Source: CAIVAT01 sp037128705
GTDB taxonomy: Bacteria; Bacteroidota; Bacteroidia; Bacteroidales; FEN-979
Direction of reading: 5' to 3'
Assembly (NCBI GenBank): GCA_037128705.1
Contig: JBAXVX010000033.1
Location: 1-47,247, forward strand
DNA length: 47,247 bases
In this document: piece after piece, positions 24,488 through 33,996 of the stretch
Layout: each line of letters opens with the position of its first letter
Numbering within the stretch: position 1 is the stretch's first letter
The notes under the pieces: model-generated
Seen by the model: only the letters and a program-made list of their open reading frames with translations
The model's database searches: none
Told to the model about the DNA's origin: nothing
Program-made: the position numbers and the translations under genes

Positions 24488-26101
24488 TTAATCAACATTT
24501 TTATGAAGGAAAGAATTCTCGCTTCTGATTTCAACGGATTTATCAGGATTTTCAGAGAGCATATATTTTGCTACCTGCGACTCTGAGGAGGGGGTGACAT
24601 CATTCAACTCTACATTACGCCGTTTGTATGCCGGTATGTTTTCCAGTTCATAAAGATTGGATTCGATCGGCGTGTGTGTTTTTAATTTCTCGCTGAGCTG
24701 CCGCAGTTTGGAAACCCGCTCAAAGGCCTTCTTTGACTGGAAATCATTTGCATCGGGTTCATTGGGCCGCTGCGGAGGATTTGCCGGTTGAATTTTATAA
24801 GCCATCTGTGGAGCTGTTTCCTCTGAACTGTCAACAGGCTCAAATTCATGAACCAGTGTTTTGGATGGCTGCGGTTGAAATTCTGCATCCTGTTTTTCAA
24901 GGAAAAACTCAATCGTGCGTGATGGCTCATTGCTCTCAACTTCCGGTTCCAGTTCAAATGGCATGGGTTCCGGATTCATGGCCCCAATTTGTTCTTCTTC
25001 TCTGACTTCTGACTTTTTATATGTTTCAGGCTCAGGGATGAAAATACGTTTTTCAACCTTGGCCGATCGTTTGTCCTCGTAAAGTGGAATTACAGTCACA
25101 TCTACAGGCTTCATCGGATCTTTCTGCTTATGGTCCTCATCGAAACCGGTTGCAATGATGGTCACACTGATCTTATCATCAAGGCTTTCGTCATAACCGT
25201 TGCCCCAGATGACATCGCCGCTTGATTTGGTTTTTCCCTGGATATAGTCGGTGATCTCGGTGACTTCGTCCATGGTGATCTCATTTTTACCGGAGGAGAT
25301 GTACAGCAGCAGATTACCGGCACCTTCAATTTCATTGTTGTCAAGCAGGGGAGAGTTAAGCGCCTCTTCCACAGCTACCTGGGCGCGGTTTGGTCCGCTG
25401 GCCAACCCTGTTCCCATAATGGCAACACCGCTATTCTTCATGACCGTTTTCACATCTTCGAAATCGACATTGATGTAACCGGCAACGGTGATGATTTCAG
25501 CTATGCCTTTTGCAGCGGTGGTCAATACGTTATCGGCCCGGGTAAAGGCTTCGGAAAGAGGTAAATCACCGCAAAGCAAGCGCAGCTTGTCATTGCTGAT
25601 GATGAGCAGTGCGTCTACATTTTGTTTCAGCTGGCGGATGCCGTCTTCTGCCGACTGGCGGCGTTTCCTTCCCTCAAAGGAGAAAGGGATGGTGACAATG
25701 CCCACGGTAAGGATATCCATTTCCCTGGCAATCTGGGCGATTACCGGGGCGGCTCCTGTGCCGGTTCCTCCACCGAGCCCGGCCGTAATAAAGAGCATTT
25801 TAGTGCCTGTTTCCAGCGCCGCACGGATATCTTCCGAGTTTTCCAGGGCGGCGTTTCGGCCCACCGATGGGGCTGCCCCTGCGCCCAACCCACTGGTGAG
25901 ATTGGCGCCCAGCTGGATTTTTTTAGGAACCGGGCTTGATTCCATGGCCTGTGCATCGGTATTGCAGATGATAAAGTCCACGCCTTTTATTCCCTGGCGG
26001 AACATATGATTAACAGCATTACTGCCTCCACCTCCAACACCGATTACTTTTATTATAGATGACTGGTCCTTAGGTGAATCGAATTTTAACATTTCGGCCA
26101 T
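24488..26101 (-). CDS. ftsZ: cell division protein FtsZ
   Basis: The tubulin-like GTPase that forms the division ring at mid-cell. The start at 26101 (MAEMLKFDSPK) is chosen over one 11 codons upstream. The tubulin signature GGGTGTG is near residues 110-116 and the T7 loop NVDFEDVKTVM near 230. Residues from about 330 form a long disordered linker rich in Glu and Pro. Near the C-terminus, ENIPAYKRRNV is the Bacteroidota form of the conserved peptide that binds FtsA. It lies 95 bases downstream of ftsA and abuts yqeY. The 537-residue length is long but normal for the phylum. Confidence 0.97.
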   Translation of the reverse strand: MAEMLKFDSPKDQSSIIKVIGVGGGGSNAVNHMFRQGIKGVDFIICNTDAQAMESSPVPKKIQLGANLTSGLGAGAAPSVGRNAALENSEDIRAALETGTKMLFITAGLGGGTGTGAAPVIAQIAREMDILTVGIVTIPFSFEGRKRRQSAEDGIRQLKQNVDALLIISNDKLRLLCGDLPLSEAFTRADNVLTTAAKGIAEIITVAGYINVDFEDVKTVMKNSGVAIMGTGLASGPNRAQVAVEEALNSPLLDNNEIEGAGNLLLYISSGKNEITMDEVTEITDYIQGKTKSSGDVIWGNGYDESLDDKISVTIIATGFDEDHKQKDPMKPVDVTVIPLYEDKRSAKVEKRIFIPEPETYKKSEVREEEQIGAMNPEPMPFELEPEVESNEPSRTIEFFLEKQDAEFQPQPSKTLVHEFEPVDSSEETAPQMAYKIQPANPPQRPNEPDANDFQSKKAFERVSKLRQLSEKLKTHTPIESNLYELENIPAYKRRNVELNDVTPSSESQVAKYMLSENPDKSVEIRSENSFLHKNVD

Positions 26102-26196
26102 GATCGTTTTATTTTGCTGGTTTAAAATTATCAAGAAAGCGCAATGAATTGTTAGGGTATTTTTTTAGTTATCAACGTTCTATTGTTAATAGAAGG

Positions 26197-27531
26197 TCAA
26201 TCAACATCCTCCTCAAAAATGTTCCTGATTTTATCGAGGAAAATTTCGGGGAAGCGCTTGGTGGGCCTGGAGGGATCCTTCACCTTTTTTACCTTCACCT
26301 TCTTTTTCTTTCCCTCCGTTTCAGGTGCCTCTTCCTGAATGACCGGCTCCTCCGGTTTTGACTTTTCGACCTCCTTCTGGTAACGGCCGATCCCCTCAAT
26401 TACGAGTCCGATCCCGGTTGCAAACATCGGGCTGGCCATTTCAGGAGGAACGTCATTGGCAAGATGTTCATTCGGGTAACCGATACGCGTATCCAGGCCG
26501 GTCATGAACTCGGTAAGCTGTGCAACATGTTTCAGGTGGGCACCGCCTCCGGTAAGGACGATTCCTCCAATCAGTTTCTTCTCATAGCCCGAACTTTTTA
26601 TCTCATAGTAGACATGTTCGATGATCTCCTCCATCCTTGCCTGGATGATGGACGCGAGGTTTTTAAGGCTGATCTCTTTGGGAGTTCTGCCCCGCAAGCC
26701 GGGAATCGCAACAATCTCCTCTTCACGGTTCTCACGCGCCAGGGCCGATCCGAATTTCACCTTCAGCTCCTCCGCATGCTTTTTAATGATGGAACATCCC
26801 TCCTTGATATCCTCGGTAATTATTTCACCACCCAGGGGAATGACCGCGGTATGACGTATGATCCCCGCATGAAAAATGGCAATGTCGGATGTGCCGCCGC
26901 CAATATCAACCAATACCACACCCGCCTCTTTTTCCTCTTCGCTCAGTACCGCCTCTGCTGAAGCGATTGGCTCAAGGATAAGTTCAACGACTTCAAGGCC
27001 TGCCCTGCGAACACATTTATAAATGTTCTTTGCAGCAGCCGTCTGACCGATGATGATATGAAAGTTCGCCTCCAGCGAGCTCCCCGTATAGCCTTTGGGA
27101 GTCAGGATGCCATGGTCTCCGTCAATGCTGAATTCCTGCGGGATCACATCGAGAATCTCCTCCCCCGGATTCATATTGAGGTTATACATGCTGTTGCAAA
27201 GCTTGTCAATGTCCTCCTGGCTAATCTCAGTTTCACTGTCTTCACGGATCATGCTTCCGCGATGCTGAAGGCTCTTGATATGCTGCCCGGCGATGCCGAC
27301 ATTCAGGTATTTAATGTCAACGCCCGATTTTGCTGAAGCCTCTGCAACGGCATCCTTGATAGACTGAATGGTATTGTCGATGTTCGCGACAACCCCGCGT
27401 TTGACGCCGATTGATGGCACTTTGCCATATCCCAGAATTTCAATTTTACCATGTTCGTTTTTGTGGCCAACAATGACCGCTATTTTAGTCGTGCCGATGT
27501 CGAGACCGACGATGATGCCTGAGTTTTTCAT
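26197..27531 (-). CDS. ftsA: cell division protein FtsA
   Basis: Actin-like protein that tethers FtsZ filaments to the membrane. The actin fold is clear: GLDIGTTKIAVIVG (phosphate 1), VVLVDIGGGTSDIAIF (phosphate 2) and GIVLTGGGAHLKHV (adenosine). The SHS2 1C domain lies near residues 85-165. After residue 395 comes a Glu/Lys-rich linker (GKKKKVKVKKVKD), and the end FPEIFLDKIRNIFEED is the amphipathic membrane-binding helix. It starts 6 bases after ftsQ. Length (444) is normal. Confidence 0.97.
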   Translation of the reverse strand: MKNSGIIVGLDIGTTKIAVIVGHKNEHGKIEILGYGKVPSIGVKRGVVANIDNTIQSIKDAVAEASAKSGVDIKYLNVGIAGQHIKSLQHRGSMIREDSETEISQEDIDKLCNSMYNLNMNPGEEILDVIPQEFSIDGDHGILTPKGYTGSSLEANFHIIIGQTAAAKNIYKCVRRAGLEVVELILEPIASAEAVLSEEEKEAGVVLVDIGGGTSDIAIFHAGIIRHTAVIPLGGEIITEDIKEGCSIIKKHAEELKVKFGSALARENREEEIVAIPGLRGRTPKEISLKNLASIIQARMEEIIEHVYYEIKSSGYEKKLIGGIVLTGGGAHLKHVAQLTEFMTGLDTRIGYPNEHLANDVPPEMASPMFATGIGLVIEGIGRYQKEVEKSKPEEPVIQEEAPETEGKKKKVKVKKVKDPSRPTKRFPEIFLDKIRNIFEEDVD

Positions 27532-27537
27532 GCTTAC

Positions 27538-28341
27538 TTATATTTTAGAACAAACCACTTGATTCTTGAATTTTATATTGATGACATTATATTTATTCCA
27601 CCCGATTTTATTAAGCCCCAGACGATAAAACACAACCAGTTTCCTGAATTTGTCGTCCAGGTCATCTGCCTTTCCCAGGATAACCACATGATTTCCGATT
27701 TTAGGGATCAGCTCAAATTCATTCAGTTCATTCACATAGATCTGTTCGACCTGGGCCTTCAGAAAGGTGTCGTGCGAAATATACATCGCCAGCTTGTACA
27801 GCCCGGTCATCAGCGAATCATAAAAAATCGAATCTGACATCGCCAGGATATTCACCTGGTAATTTGGATTTTTCCTGTATGAATCATTGATGAATCCATT
27901 GGCGACCAGGACCCGTGCCGAGGAATTCGGATTTACCGGCAGGAGATACCCCGATTCATCCAGGTAGAAATTTTCATATTTGTTGTTAATGATTCGCAGG
28001 AGCGGTTCACGCTGTTTGATATTAATAAAGAGGGTGCCCTCGTTATTTTCAAATACCGAAACTTTTGCCACATAGGGTTGCTGACGGATTGTCCGCTCAA
28101 TGGATCCGGTATTGATATATCCCAGCGGCTTGCCGATGACACTGCCGGCTTTTTTAAGAATGATGGAATCTATATCTTTTTTTGAGATCAGTACATCGGC
28201 TGCGCCATAGTCGATGGTGATCGCAACCTCCCTGCATGGACGACTGTATTGATTCACCTCGACAAATCCAACCAGGACACCTGCCCCTGCAATCATCAGT
28301 GCCCAAAGAATGATCCTTCCTATTTTTAACAATTTCTTCAT
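27538..28341 (-). CDS. ftsQ: cell division protein FtsQ/DivIB
   Basis: A bitopic divisome protein that joins early and late division proteins in the periplasm. One membrane helix (about residues 9-27, ILWALMIAGAGVLVGFVEV) is followed by a POTRA-like region (DVLISKKDIDSIILKKAGSV and onward) and a beta domain ending VINIKFKNQVV. Sequence conservation is weak, as is usual for FtsQ, but the position between murC and ftsA settles the identity. Its ATG overlaps the murC stop by four bases (ATGA). Confidence 0.92.
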   Translation of the reverse strand: MKKLLKIGRIILWALMIAGAGVLVGFVEVNQYSRPCREVAITIDYGAADVLISKKDIDSIILKKAGSVIGKPLGYINTGSIERTIRQQPYVAKVSVFENNEGTLFINIKQREPLLRIINNKYENFYLDESGYLLPVNPNSSARVLVANGFINDSYRKNPNYQVNILAMSDSIFYDSLMTGLYKLAMYISHDTFLKAQVEQIYVNELNEFELIPKIGNHVVILGKADDLDDKFRKLVVFYRLGLNKIGWNKYNVINIKFKNQVVCSKI

Positions 28342-30965
28342 GATGATTTTCCTTCTGAAAGCATTTCTGTTATCGGTAAAACAAAGTGGTCAATATCACC
28401 TGCTCCCATTGTCAGCAAAATTTCAGGCCTTGCGTTTCGGATCTCCTCCAGCAGGTTGTTTCTCTTAACCAGTTTTTTATGATGACTTTGCATACGGTCA
28501 AGAATGATTTGCGAGGTGACTCCGGCCATGGGTTCTTCACGGGCCGGGTAGATTTCGAGCAGCAACAACTCATCCAGTAAATCGAGACTTTGGGCAAATG
28601 CATCGGCCAGATCGCGGGTACGTGAATAGAGGTGGGGCTGAAAGACCCCGGTGATCCTTTTCCCGGGAAAGAGTTCGGCAACGGAAGTGATGCAGGCTTT
28701 GAGCTCTTCGGGGTGATGCGCATAATCATCGATGTAGACCATGTCGGGTCGCCTCACGCGGATATCAAAACGCCGTTGAACCCCGGTATAGGTCCGGAAT
28801 GCCTTTTTCAGCAAATCATGATCTATCCCGAGAAGGGAACCCACAGCCAGGGCAGCAACGGAATTTTCAAGGTTAAACCTTCCGGGAACGCCCAGGATCA
28901 AATCCTGAATGGTTCCACCGGGATACACAAAATCGTAATGGAGTTCCCCTTCGGTCAGCCGAATGTTCTGCGCATAAAAAGTGGCAGACCCGCTTAATGA
29001 ATAATCATAAACAGCATAAGTGTTTGTGAGAACAGGGATCACCTGCGTTCCCGCTTTCAGGATCAGCGAACCATTTGCGGTGATTTTCGCCGTGAATTCC
29101 GAGAAGGTCTTTTTCAGATCATCATGGTTCCCGTAAATATCAAGGTGGTCGGCATCAGCCGAGGTAATGATCGCAATGGAGGGTGAAAGCTGCAGGAAGG
29201 ACCGGTCATATTCATCGGCCTCGACCACACAATAGGAATTACCGGATAGATTGTCCTTCAGATCAAACAGGAAATTAGTTCCGTAGTTTTTGGAAATCCC
29301 TCCCAGGAAGGCCAGGTGATCAACACCGGCTGTTTTCAGCATATGGGCTATCATGGTCGAGGTGGTGGTTTTTCCATGGGTTCCGGCAACCGCGATCGTT
29401 TGAAAGCGATCCGAAATCATTCCCAGCACCTCTGCCCGCTTTTTCATCGGGATCCCCTGTTCTTTGAAGAAGATCATTTCGCGATGTTCCCGGGGAACAG
29501 CAGGGGTGTAAATCACAAGGTCGGGTGAAGCGGGAATTTGATGAATATCTTCCACAAAATGAATTTGCATTCCCTCGCTGATCAGCTGATCTGTAAGGGA
29601 TGTCGGGGTTTTATCGTAACCGGAAACAGAGGCTCCCTGTAAAACAAAATATCTTGCCAGGGCACTCATGCCGATGCCGCCAATGCCAAGAAAATAGACT
29701 GATTTTATATCTTTTATCCCGGAAGTGCGATTTACGATTTCCGGTTTAAAATCTTTGACTTCGTTTGCCGAAATACCTGCCTTGTATTTCTTCCCAATCA
29801 TCGACAGGGCCACCTCTGCAATCGTGTCGGCCGCATTGCTGACCCCCAGGGTCGTAATGTTTGCGCCAAGTTTAAACCGGAGCGCCTGGTTGTCGAACAG
29901 GTCAACTACGGTTTTTCCAAGTGATTCCATTGCCATTTTGTCGGGAACCATCACCGCTGAATTTTTATTCACCAGGGCCCGTGCATTTTTTGTCTGGTGA
30001 TCCTCAGCCACATTGGGCGACGGAACAAGAATGACCGGTTTGCCGACCACGCACAGTTCCGAAATGGCAATCGCGCCGGCCCTCGAGACGATTATGTCAG
30101 CAGCAGCATACGCAAGGTCCATGCGGTCGATGAATGGAAGAATGACCACGTTGGGTTTCCCCGATTGCAAGTTTGAAATTGTGGATGATTGAACCTGGCC
30201 CGGGGAGGCAGAACCTGGTTTCCGGGAGGCTTGTTCAGGGAAATGGGTGGCAATGGTATCAAAATAATACTTACCGGTTTGCCACAGGATCTGGATATCC
30301 GGCGTGTTCAACTTTGCCTGCAGTGTCTGAACAAATTTAAGGATTGCCTGGTTGATGGTCCCTGCACCCAGGCTTCCGCCGATCACCAGCAGTGTCTTTT
30401 TACCCGGAACCAGCCCGAAATACGCCATCGCTTCATCCTCTTTGCCGGCCATGTCGATCACATCGCGGCGGATAGGATTGCCCGTCATTACGATTTTTTC
30501 CTTCGGGAAATAGGCGTCCATCCCTTCATAAGCCACGCAAATCTTCTGAACTCTGCTCCCCAGAAGCCGGTTGGTGATTCCCGGGAAGGAATTCTGTTCC
30601 TGGATGAGTGAGGGTATCTTTTTGGAGGTTGCCATGCGCAATGTTGGTCCGCTTGCATACCCGCCAACCCCGATCACAAGGTCGGGTTTGAATTTCGAGA
30701 TAATCGCCCTGGCCTTGAGCAGGCTGGCCAGGAGTTTAAACGGGAAGGAAAGATTTTTCAGGGTCAGCCTGCGTTGGAACCCGCTGACGGTAAGCCCTTC
30801 AATCCGATATCCCGCTGCCGGCACCTTTTCCATTTCCATGCGCCCCTTCGCCCCGATAAACAGGATGTCCATGTCGGATACTTTCGACTTCAGGGCATTG
30901 GCAATGGCAATGGCCGGGAAAATATGCCCTCCTGTACCTCCGCCGCTGATAATGACGCGCATCAT
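28338..30965 (-). CDS. murG-murC: MurG-MurC fusion: lipid II GlcNAc transferase joined to UDP-MurNAc--L-alanine ligase
   Basis: One open frame of 875 codons holds two normally separate enzymes. Residues 1 to about 390 are MurG, which adds GlcNAc to lipid I at the inner membrane (GGGTGGHIFPA at 8-18, GYASGPTLR, IIVSRAGAIAISE). Residues about 415-875 are MurC, which adds L-Ala to UDP-MurNAc (YFLGIGGIGMSALARYF, P-loop AGTHGKTTT near 526-534, DDYAHHPEELKA, FQPHLYSRTRDL). Between them lies NEVKDFKPEIVNRTSG, part of it encoded by a GATTTAC-type repeat like those between genes. Residues about 243-270 of the MurG part are also an unusual insert. The frame overlaps ftsW and ftsQ by ATGA on either side. 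Confidence 0.93.
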   Translation of the reverse strand: MMRVIISGGGTGGHIFPAIAIANALKSKVSDMDILFIGAKGRMEMEKVPAAGYRIEGLTVSGFQRRLTLKNLSFPFKLLASLLKARAIISKFKPDLVIGVGGYASGPTLRMATSKKIPSLIQEQNSFPGITNRLLGSRVQKICVAYEGMDAYFPKEKIVMTGNPIRRDVIDMAGKEDEAMAYFGLVPGKKTLLVIGGSLGAGTINQAILKFVQTLQAKLNTPDIQILWQTGKYYFDTIATHFPEQASRKPGSASPGQVQSSTISNLQSGKPNVVILPFIDRMDLAYAAADIIVSRAGAIAISELCVVGKPVILVPSPNVAEDHQTKNARALVNKNSAVMVPDKMAMESLGKTVVDLFDNQALRFKLGANITTLGVSNAADTIAEVALSMIGKKYKAGISANEVKDFKPEIVNRTSGIKDIKSVYFLGIGGIGMSALARYFVLQGASVSGYDKTPTSLTDQLISEGMQIHFVEDIHQIPASPDLVIYTPAVPREHREMIFFKEQGIPMKKRAEVLGMISDRFQTIAVAGTHGKTTTSTMIAHMLKTAGVDHLAFLGGISKNYGTNFLFDLKDNLSGNSYCVVEADEYDRSFLQLSPSIAIITSADADHLDIYGNHDDLKKTFSEFTAKITANGSLILKAGTQVIPVLTNTYAVYDYSLSGSATFYAQNIRLTEGELHYDFVYPGGTIQDLILGVPGRFNLENSVAALAVGSLLGIDHDLLKKAFRTYTGVQRRFDIRVRRPDMVYIDDYAHHPEELKACITSVAELFPGKRITGVFQPHLYSRTRDLADAFAQSLDLLDELLLLEIYPAREEPMAGVTSQIILDRMQSHHKKLVKRNNLLEEIRNARPEILLTMGAGDIDHFVLPITEMLSEGKSS
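29726..29748. repeat. GATTTAC-type repeat remnant at the murG-murC junction
   Basis: The plus strand reads GTGCGATTTACGATTTCCGG, about three degenerate 7-bp units of the kind that are longer inside alaS and the FG-GAP gene. It lies exactly between the MurG and MurC domains and supplies codons for EIVNRTS. Confidence 0.5.
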
Positions 30966-32173
30966 GCCGGGGTGACTGTTTGGGGTTTCATAATCAGGGC
31001 TGGTTCCAGGAGAATATCCACCTCTGTTCCATCCTTTGTTTCAATTTCAGCCACACGGCTTACACTTAAGATGATCCCGATGGATATACAGGTGAACCAG
31101 ATGGAGGTGCCGCCCATACTGACCAGCGGTAGCGTTTGACCGGTCACGGGGAAAAGGTTCACCGCAACAGCCATGTTGATGAATGCCTGGAAAACCAGGC
31201 TGAATCCAATTCCAATGCTTAATAAAGAGCCGAAATTACCCTGGCTCCGGCTTGCAATCCTGATCACCCGGAAAAATAAGATGAGGTAGAGCAGCAATAC
31301 GAAACTGCCTCCAACCAATCCATATTCTTCAATGATGATGGCAAAAATAAAATCGGAGTAGGGATGCGGCAGGAAATTCCGTTGTGTGCTTTTCCCGGGA
31401 GATTTTCCCAGGATGCCTCCCTGGACAATGGCAATTTTAGCCTGGTCAACCTGGTAGGTCGCATCGGGTTCTGCCTCCTTTTTATTAATAAAGTGGTCGA
31501 TGCGCGCAACCCAGGTTGTTCCGCGTGGAAACAGGGTCGGAAAGGACTTTGATAAGGCAAAGATCATGATGATGGCAATAATCCCCAGCCCGACCAGCGA
31601 GATCATGTACTTCATGCTGATCCTCCCGATAAACATCAGCACCATGCAGGTAACGAATAAAATAGCGGCAGTTGAAAAATTGGCAGGTAGGATGAGTACC
31701 GTCACCAGGACAACCGGAATGATCACCGGTAAAAAGCCTTTGCGGAAATCCTGGACCAGCTCCTGTTTTTTGCTCAGCACCCGGGCCAGGTACATGATGA
31801 GAAATAGTTTGGCAACATCGGAACTCTGGAAAGTAAGGTTCACAATCGGGACGGTAAGCCAGCGGTTGGCTTCATTGAGGTTTGTTCCCGAAACCAGGGT
31901 CACCAGCAGCAGAGGGAAGGTGAGGAACAGTCCGATTTGTGAAATTCTTGAATAATAGGTGTATTTGACCAGGTGAGTGATATACATCAAACCGAGCCCC
32001 AAGGCCAGGATCATGAAATGCTTAAAAAGATAATATTCAGTGTTGCCATGCTGCTTTTTGTTTGCCAGCGTTCCGGTGGAACTGTAAACGGCCAGCAATG
32101 AAAAAATACAAAGGATGATCACCACGATCCAGATCACCTTATCCCCTTTGATATTTTTGACAACTTTCAACAT
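30962..32173 (-). CDS. ftsW: FtsW, septal peptidoglycan glycosyltransferase (SEDS family)
   Basis: A polytopic membrane enzyme that polymerises lipid II at the septum together with a class B PBP. About ten membrane helices are visible over 403 residues. SEDS motifs present are NEANRWLTVP, FQSSDVAKLFLIMYLA, FIFAIIIEEYGLVGG and PVTGQTLPLVSMGGTS, the last near the end. The C-terminus carries a short Glu/Asp-rich tail. Its position between murD and murG is the standard dcw order. The stop overlaps the murG start. Confidence 0.96.
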   Translation of the reverse strand: MLKVVKNIKGDKVIWIVVIILCIFSLLAVYSSTGTLANKKQHGNTEYYLFKHFMILALGLGLMYITHLVKYTYYSRISQIGLFLTFPLLLVTLVSGTNLNEANRWLTVPIVNLTFQSSDVAKLFLIMYLARVLSKKQELVQDFRKGFLPVIIPVVLVTVLILPANFSTAAILFVTCMVLMFIGRISMKYMISLVGLGIIAIIMIFALSKSFPTLFPRGTTWVARIDHFINKKEAEPDATYQVDQAKIAIVQGGILGKSPGKSTQRNFLPHPYSDFIFAIIIEEYGLVGGSFVLLLYLILFFRVIRIASRSQGNFGSLLSIGIGFSLVFQAFINMAVAVNLFPVTGQTLPLVSMGGTSIWFTCISIGIILSVSRVAEIETKDGTEVDILLEPALIMKPQTVTPA

Positions 32174-32185
32174 GAATGCAATGAA

Positions 32186-32734
32186 TTATAAGTTTTTAAC
32201 TGCTTTGCGAAATGCTTGTCCGCGTTCTTCGAAGTTCTCAAACAGATCGAACGAAGCGCAGGCAGGTGAAAGAAGAATCACATCTCCCTTTTCCCCCATA
32301 TAATAGGCTGCCTGGACGGCTTCATCCATCGAAACCAGGTCGACCATCGGCAACTTCAGTTCATCGAAAGCCTCATGAATGCGGCTGTTATCCAGCCCCA
32401 GGCAAATGATCCCTTTGACATTCTTGCGGACCAGATGACGCAAAATGCTGTAATCATTCCCGCTCTCCACACCACCCACAATCCATATCACCGGCCGCAG
32501 AATATTTTCCAGGGCAAACCAGGTGGCGTTGATGTTCGACGATTTTGAATCGTTGATAAACTCCATGCCATGGATGATGGCCACGGTTTCAAGACGATGC
32601 TCAACCATCTGAAATCCGGAAAAGCTATCCTTGATATACTCTTTGCGGATTTCCCTGATCTTCGGGCCGATGGATGCCACCAGTGAATCATACACGTTGC
32701 TATGTCCTTGTTTCGCTAATCCTTCTAATGTCAT
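32186..32734 (-). pseudogene. murD: murD, truncated: only the C-terminal part of UDP-MurNAc-L-Ala--D-Glu ligase
   Basis: MurD adds D-glutamate to UDP-MurNAc-L-Ala and is normally about 440-450 residues in three domains. Here only 182 codons remain. They begin at the end of the central domain (LEGLAKQGHSNVYDS corresponds to the family's GKHNxYNS motif) and include the whole C-terminal domain (HRLETVAIIHGMEFINDSKSSN, VIWIVGGVESGNDY, LLSPACASFDLFENFEERG). The UDP-binding domain and the ATP P-loop domain are missing, so this product cannot be a working ligase. The ATG lies 4 bases after the mraY stop, leaving no room for the lost part. The retained sequence is well conserved, which suggests a recent deletion or an assembly gap closure. 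Confidence 0.88.
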
Positions 32735-32738
32735 GGGT

Positions 32739-33992
32739 CTATCTGAGTTTGAGAGTTACAATGGTTAAAACAGCCAGCATGATGCCGACAATCAGAAACC
32801 TGACCACGATTTTCGATTCGTGGTACCCCAGTTTCTGAAAATGGTGATGAAGGGGTGACATTCTAAATATTCTGTGCCCTTCACCGTATTTGCGTTTTGT
32901 GTACTTAAACCAGGTTACCTGCATGATGACTGACAGGTTTTCGGCCAGGAATATTCCACAGAAAATAGGGATCAGGATCTCTTTGCGGATCATGATGGCA
33001 AAAACGGCAATAATCCCGCCCAGGGCCAGGCTGCCTGTATCACCCATGAAAACCTGCGCCGGGTAGGCGTTGTACCACAAAAATCCAATGCAGGCCCCGA
33101 CGAAGGCTGAAATATAGATTGCCAGCTCGCCGGTATTTGGGATGTACATGATATTCAGGTAATTGGCGAACACAATGTTGCCGGAAACATAGGCCAGCAC
33201 ACCCAGGGTGAGCCCGATGATGGCCGAGGTTCCCGTTGCCAGTCCATCAAGGCCGTCTGTCAGGTTTGCCCCGTTTGAAACGGCAATGATGATAAAGATC
33301 ACGATGGGAATGAATATGAGCCAGGTATACCTCTTGGCCCCGTCGCCCATCCATGAGACAAACATGCTGTAGTCAAATTCGTTGTTCTTTACGAACGGGA
33401 TGGTCGTCTTGGTTGATTTAACCTGGGTTTTCGAATATATTTTGGTTTTGTCTGATGATGATTCCACAGCAAATACATCCGCTGTCGGGACATAGGCGGT
33501 TTGCCTGATCCGTTCGCGGATCACGATGTTGTCATTGAAATACATGGTGAGGCCTACGATCAGCCCGATCCCGATCTGGCCAAGGATCTTCAGTTTCCCG
33601 GGTAGCCCGGCCTTGTCTTTCTTGAAAACTTTAATATAATCGTCCAGGAACCCGATCAGTCCCAGCCAGATGGTGGCGATAAGCACCAGGATAATATATA
33701 TATTGTGCAGTTTGGCGAACAGCAACGATGGGATCAGGATCGCTGCAAGAATGATCAGGCCGCCCATCGTGGGTGTTCCCTGTTTCATATTCTGCCCCTC
33801 CAGCCCAAGGTCGCGCACCGTTTCCCCGACCTGTTTTCTTCGAAGGAAATTGATGAGCCGTTTGCCGATAATCAGGGAGATAAACAGGGAGGTAATCAGC
33901 GCAGCGGCAGCCCTGAAGGAAATATACTGGAAAACGCCTGCTCCGGGGAACCCGAAGGATTCATGCAACCATTTAAAAAGATAGTACAGCAT
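32739..33992 (-). CDS. mraY: phospho-N-acetylmuramoyl-pentapeptide transferase MraY
   Basis: Integral membrane enzyme that makes lipid I from UDP-MurNAc-pentapeptide and undecaprenyl phosphate. Motifs: GTPTMGGL near residue 73, FLDDYIKVFKKDKAGLPGK with the paired aspartates, and NLTDGLDGLA with catalytic aspartate. HHHFQKLGYHESKIV is at the end. Between helices there is a periplasmic insert of about 60 residues (TADVFAVESSSDKTKIYSKT), usual in Bacteroidota, giving 417 residues against about 360 in E. coli. It lies 4 bases after murE and directly upstream of the truncated murD. Confidence 0.97.
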   Translation of the reverse strand: MLYYLFKWLHESFGFPGAGVFQYISFRAAAALITSLFISLIIGKRLINFLRRKQVGETVRDLGLEGQNMKQGTPTMGGLIILAAILIPSLLFAKLHNIYIILVLIATIWLGLIGFLDDYIKVFKKDKAGLPGKLKILGQIGIGLIVGLTMYFNDNIVIRERIRQTAYVPTADVFAVESSSDKTKIYSKTQVKSTKTTIPFVKNNEFDYSMFVSWMGDGAKRYTWLIFIPIVIFIIIAVSNGANLTDGLDGLATGTSAIIGLTLGVLAYVSGNIVFANYLNIMYIPNTGELAIYISAFVGACIGFLWYNAYPAQVFMGDTGSLALGGIIAVFAIMIRKEILIPIFCGIFLAENLSVIMQVTWFKYTKRKYGEGHRIFRMSPLHHHFQKLGYHESKIVVRFLIVGIMLAVLTIVTLKLR

Positions 33993-33996
33993 AAGC

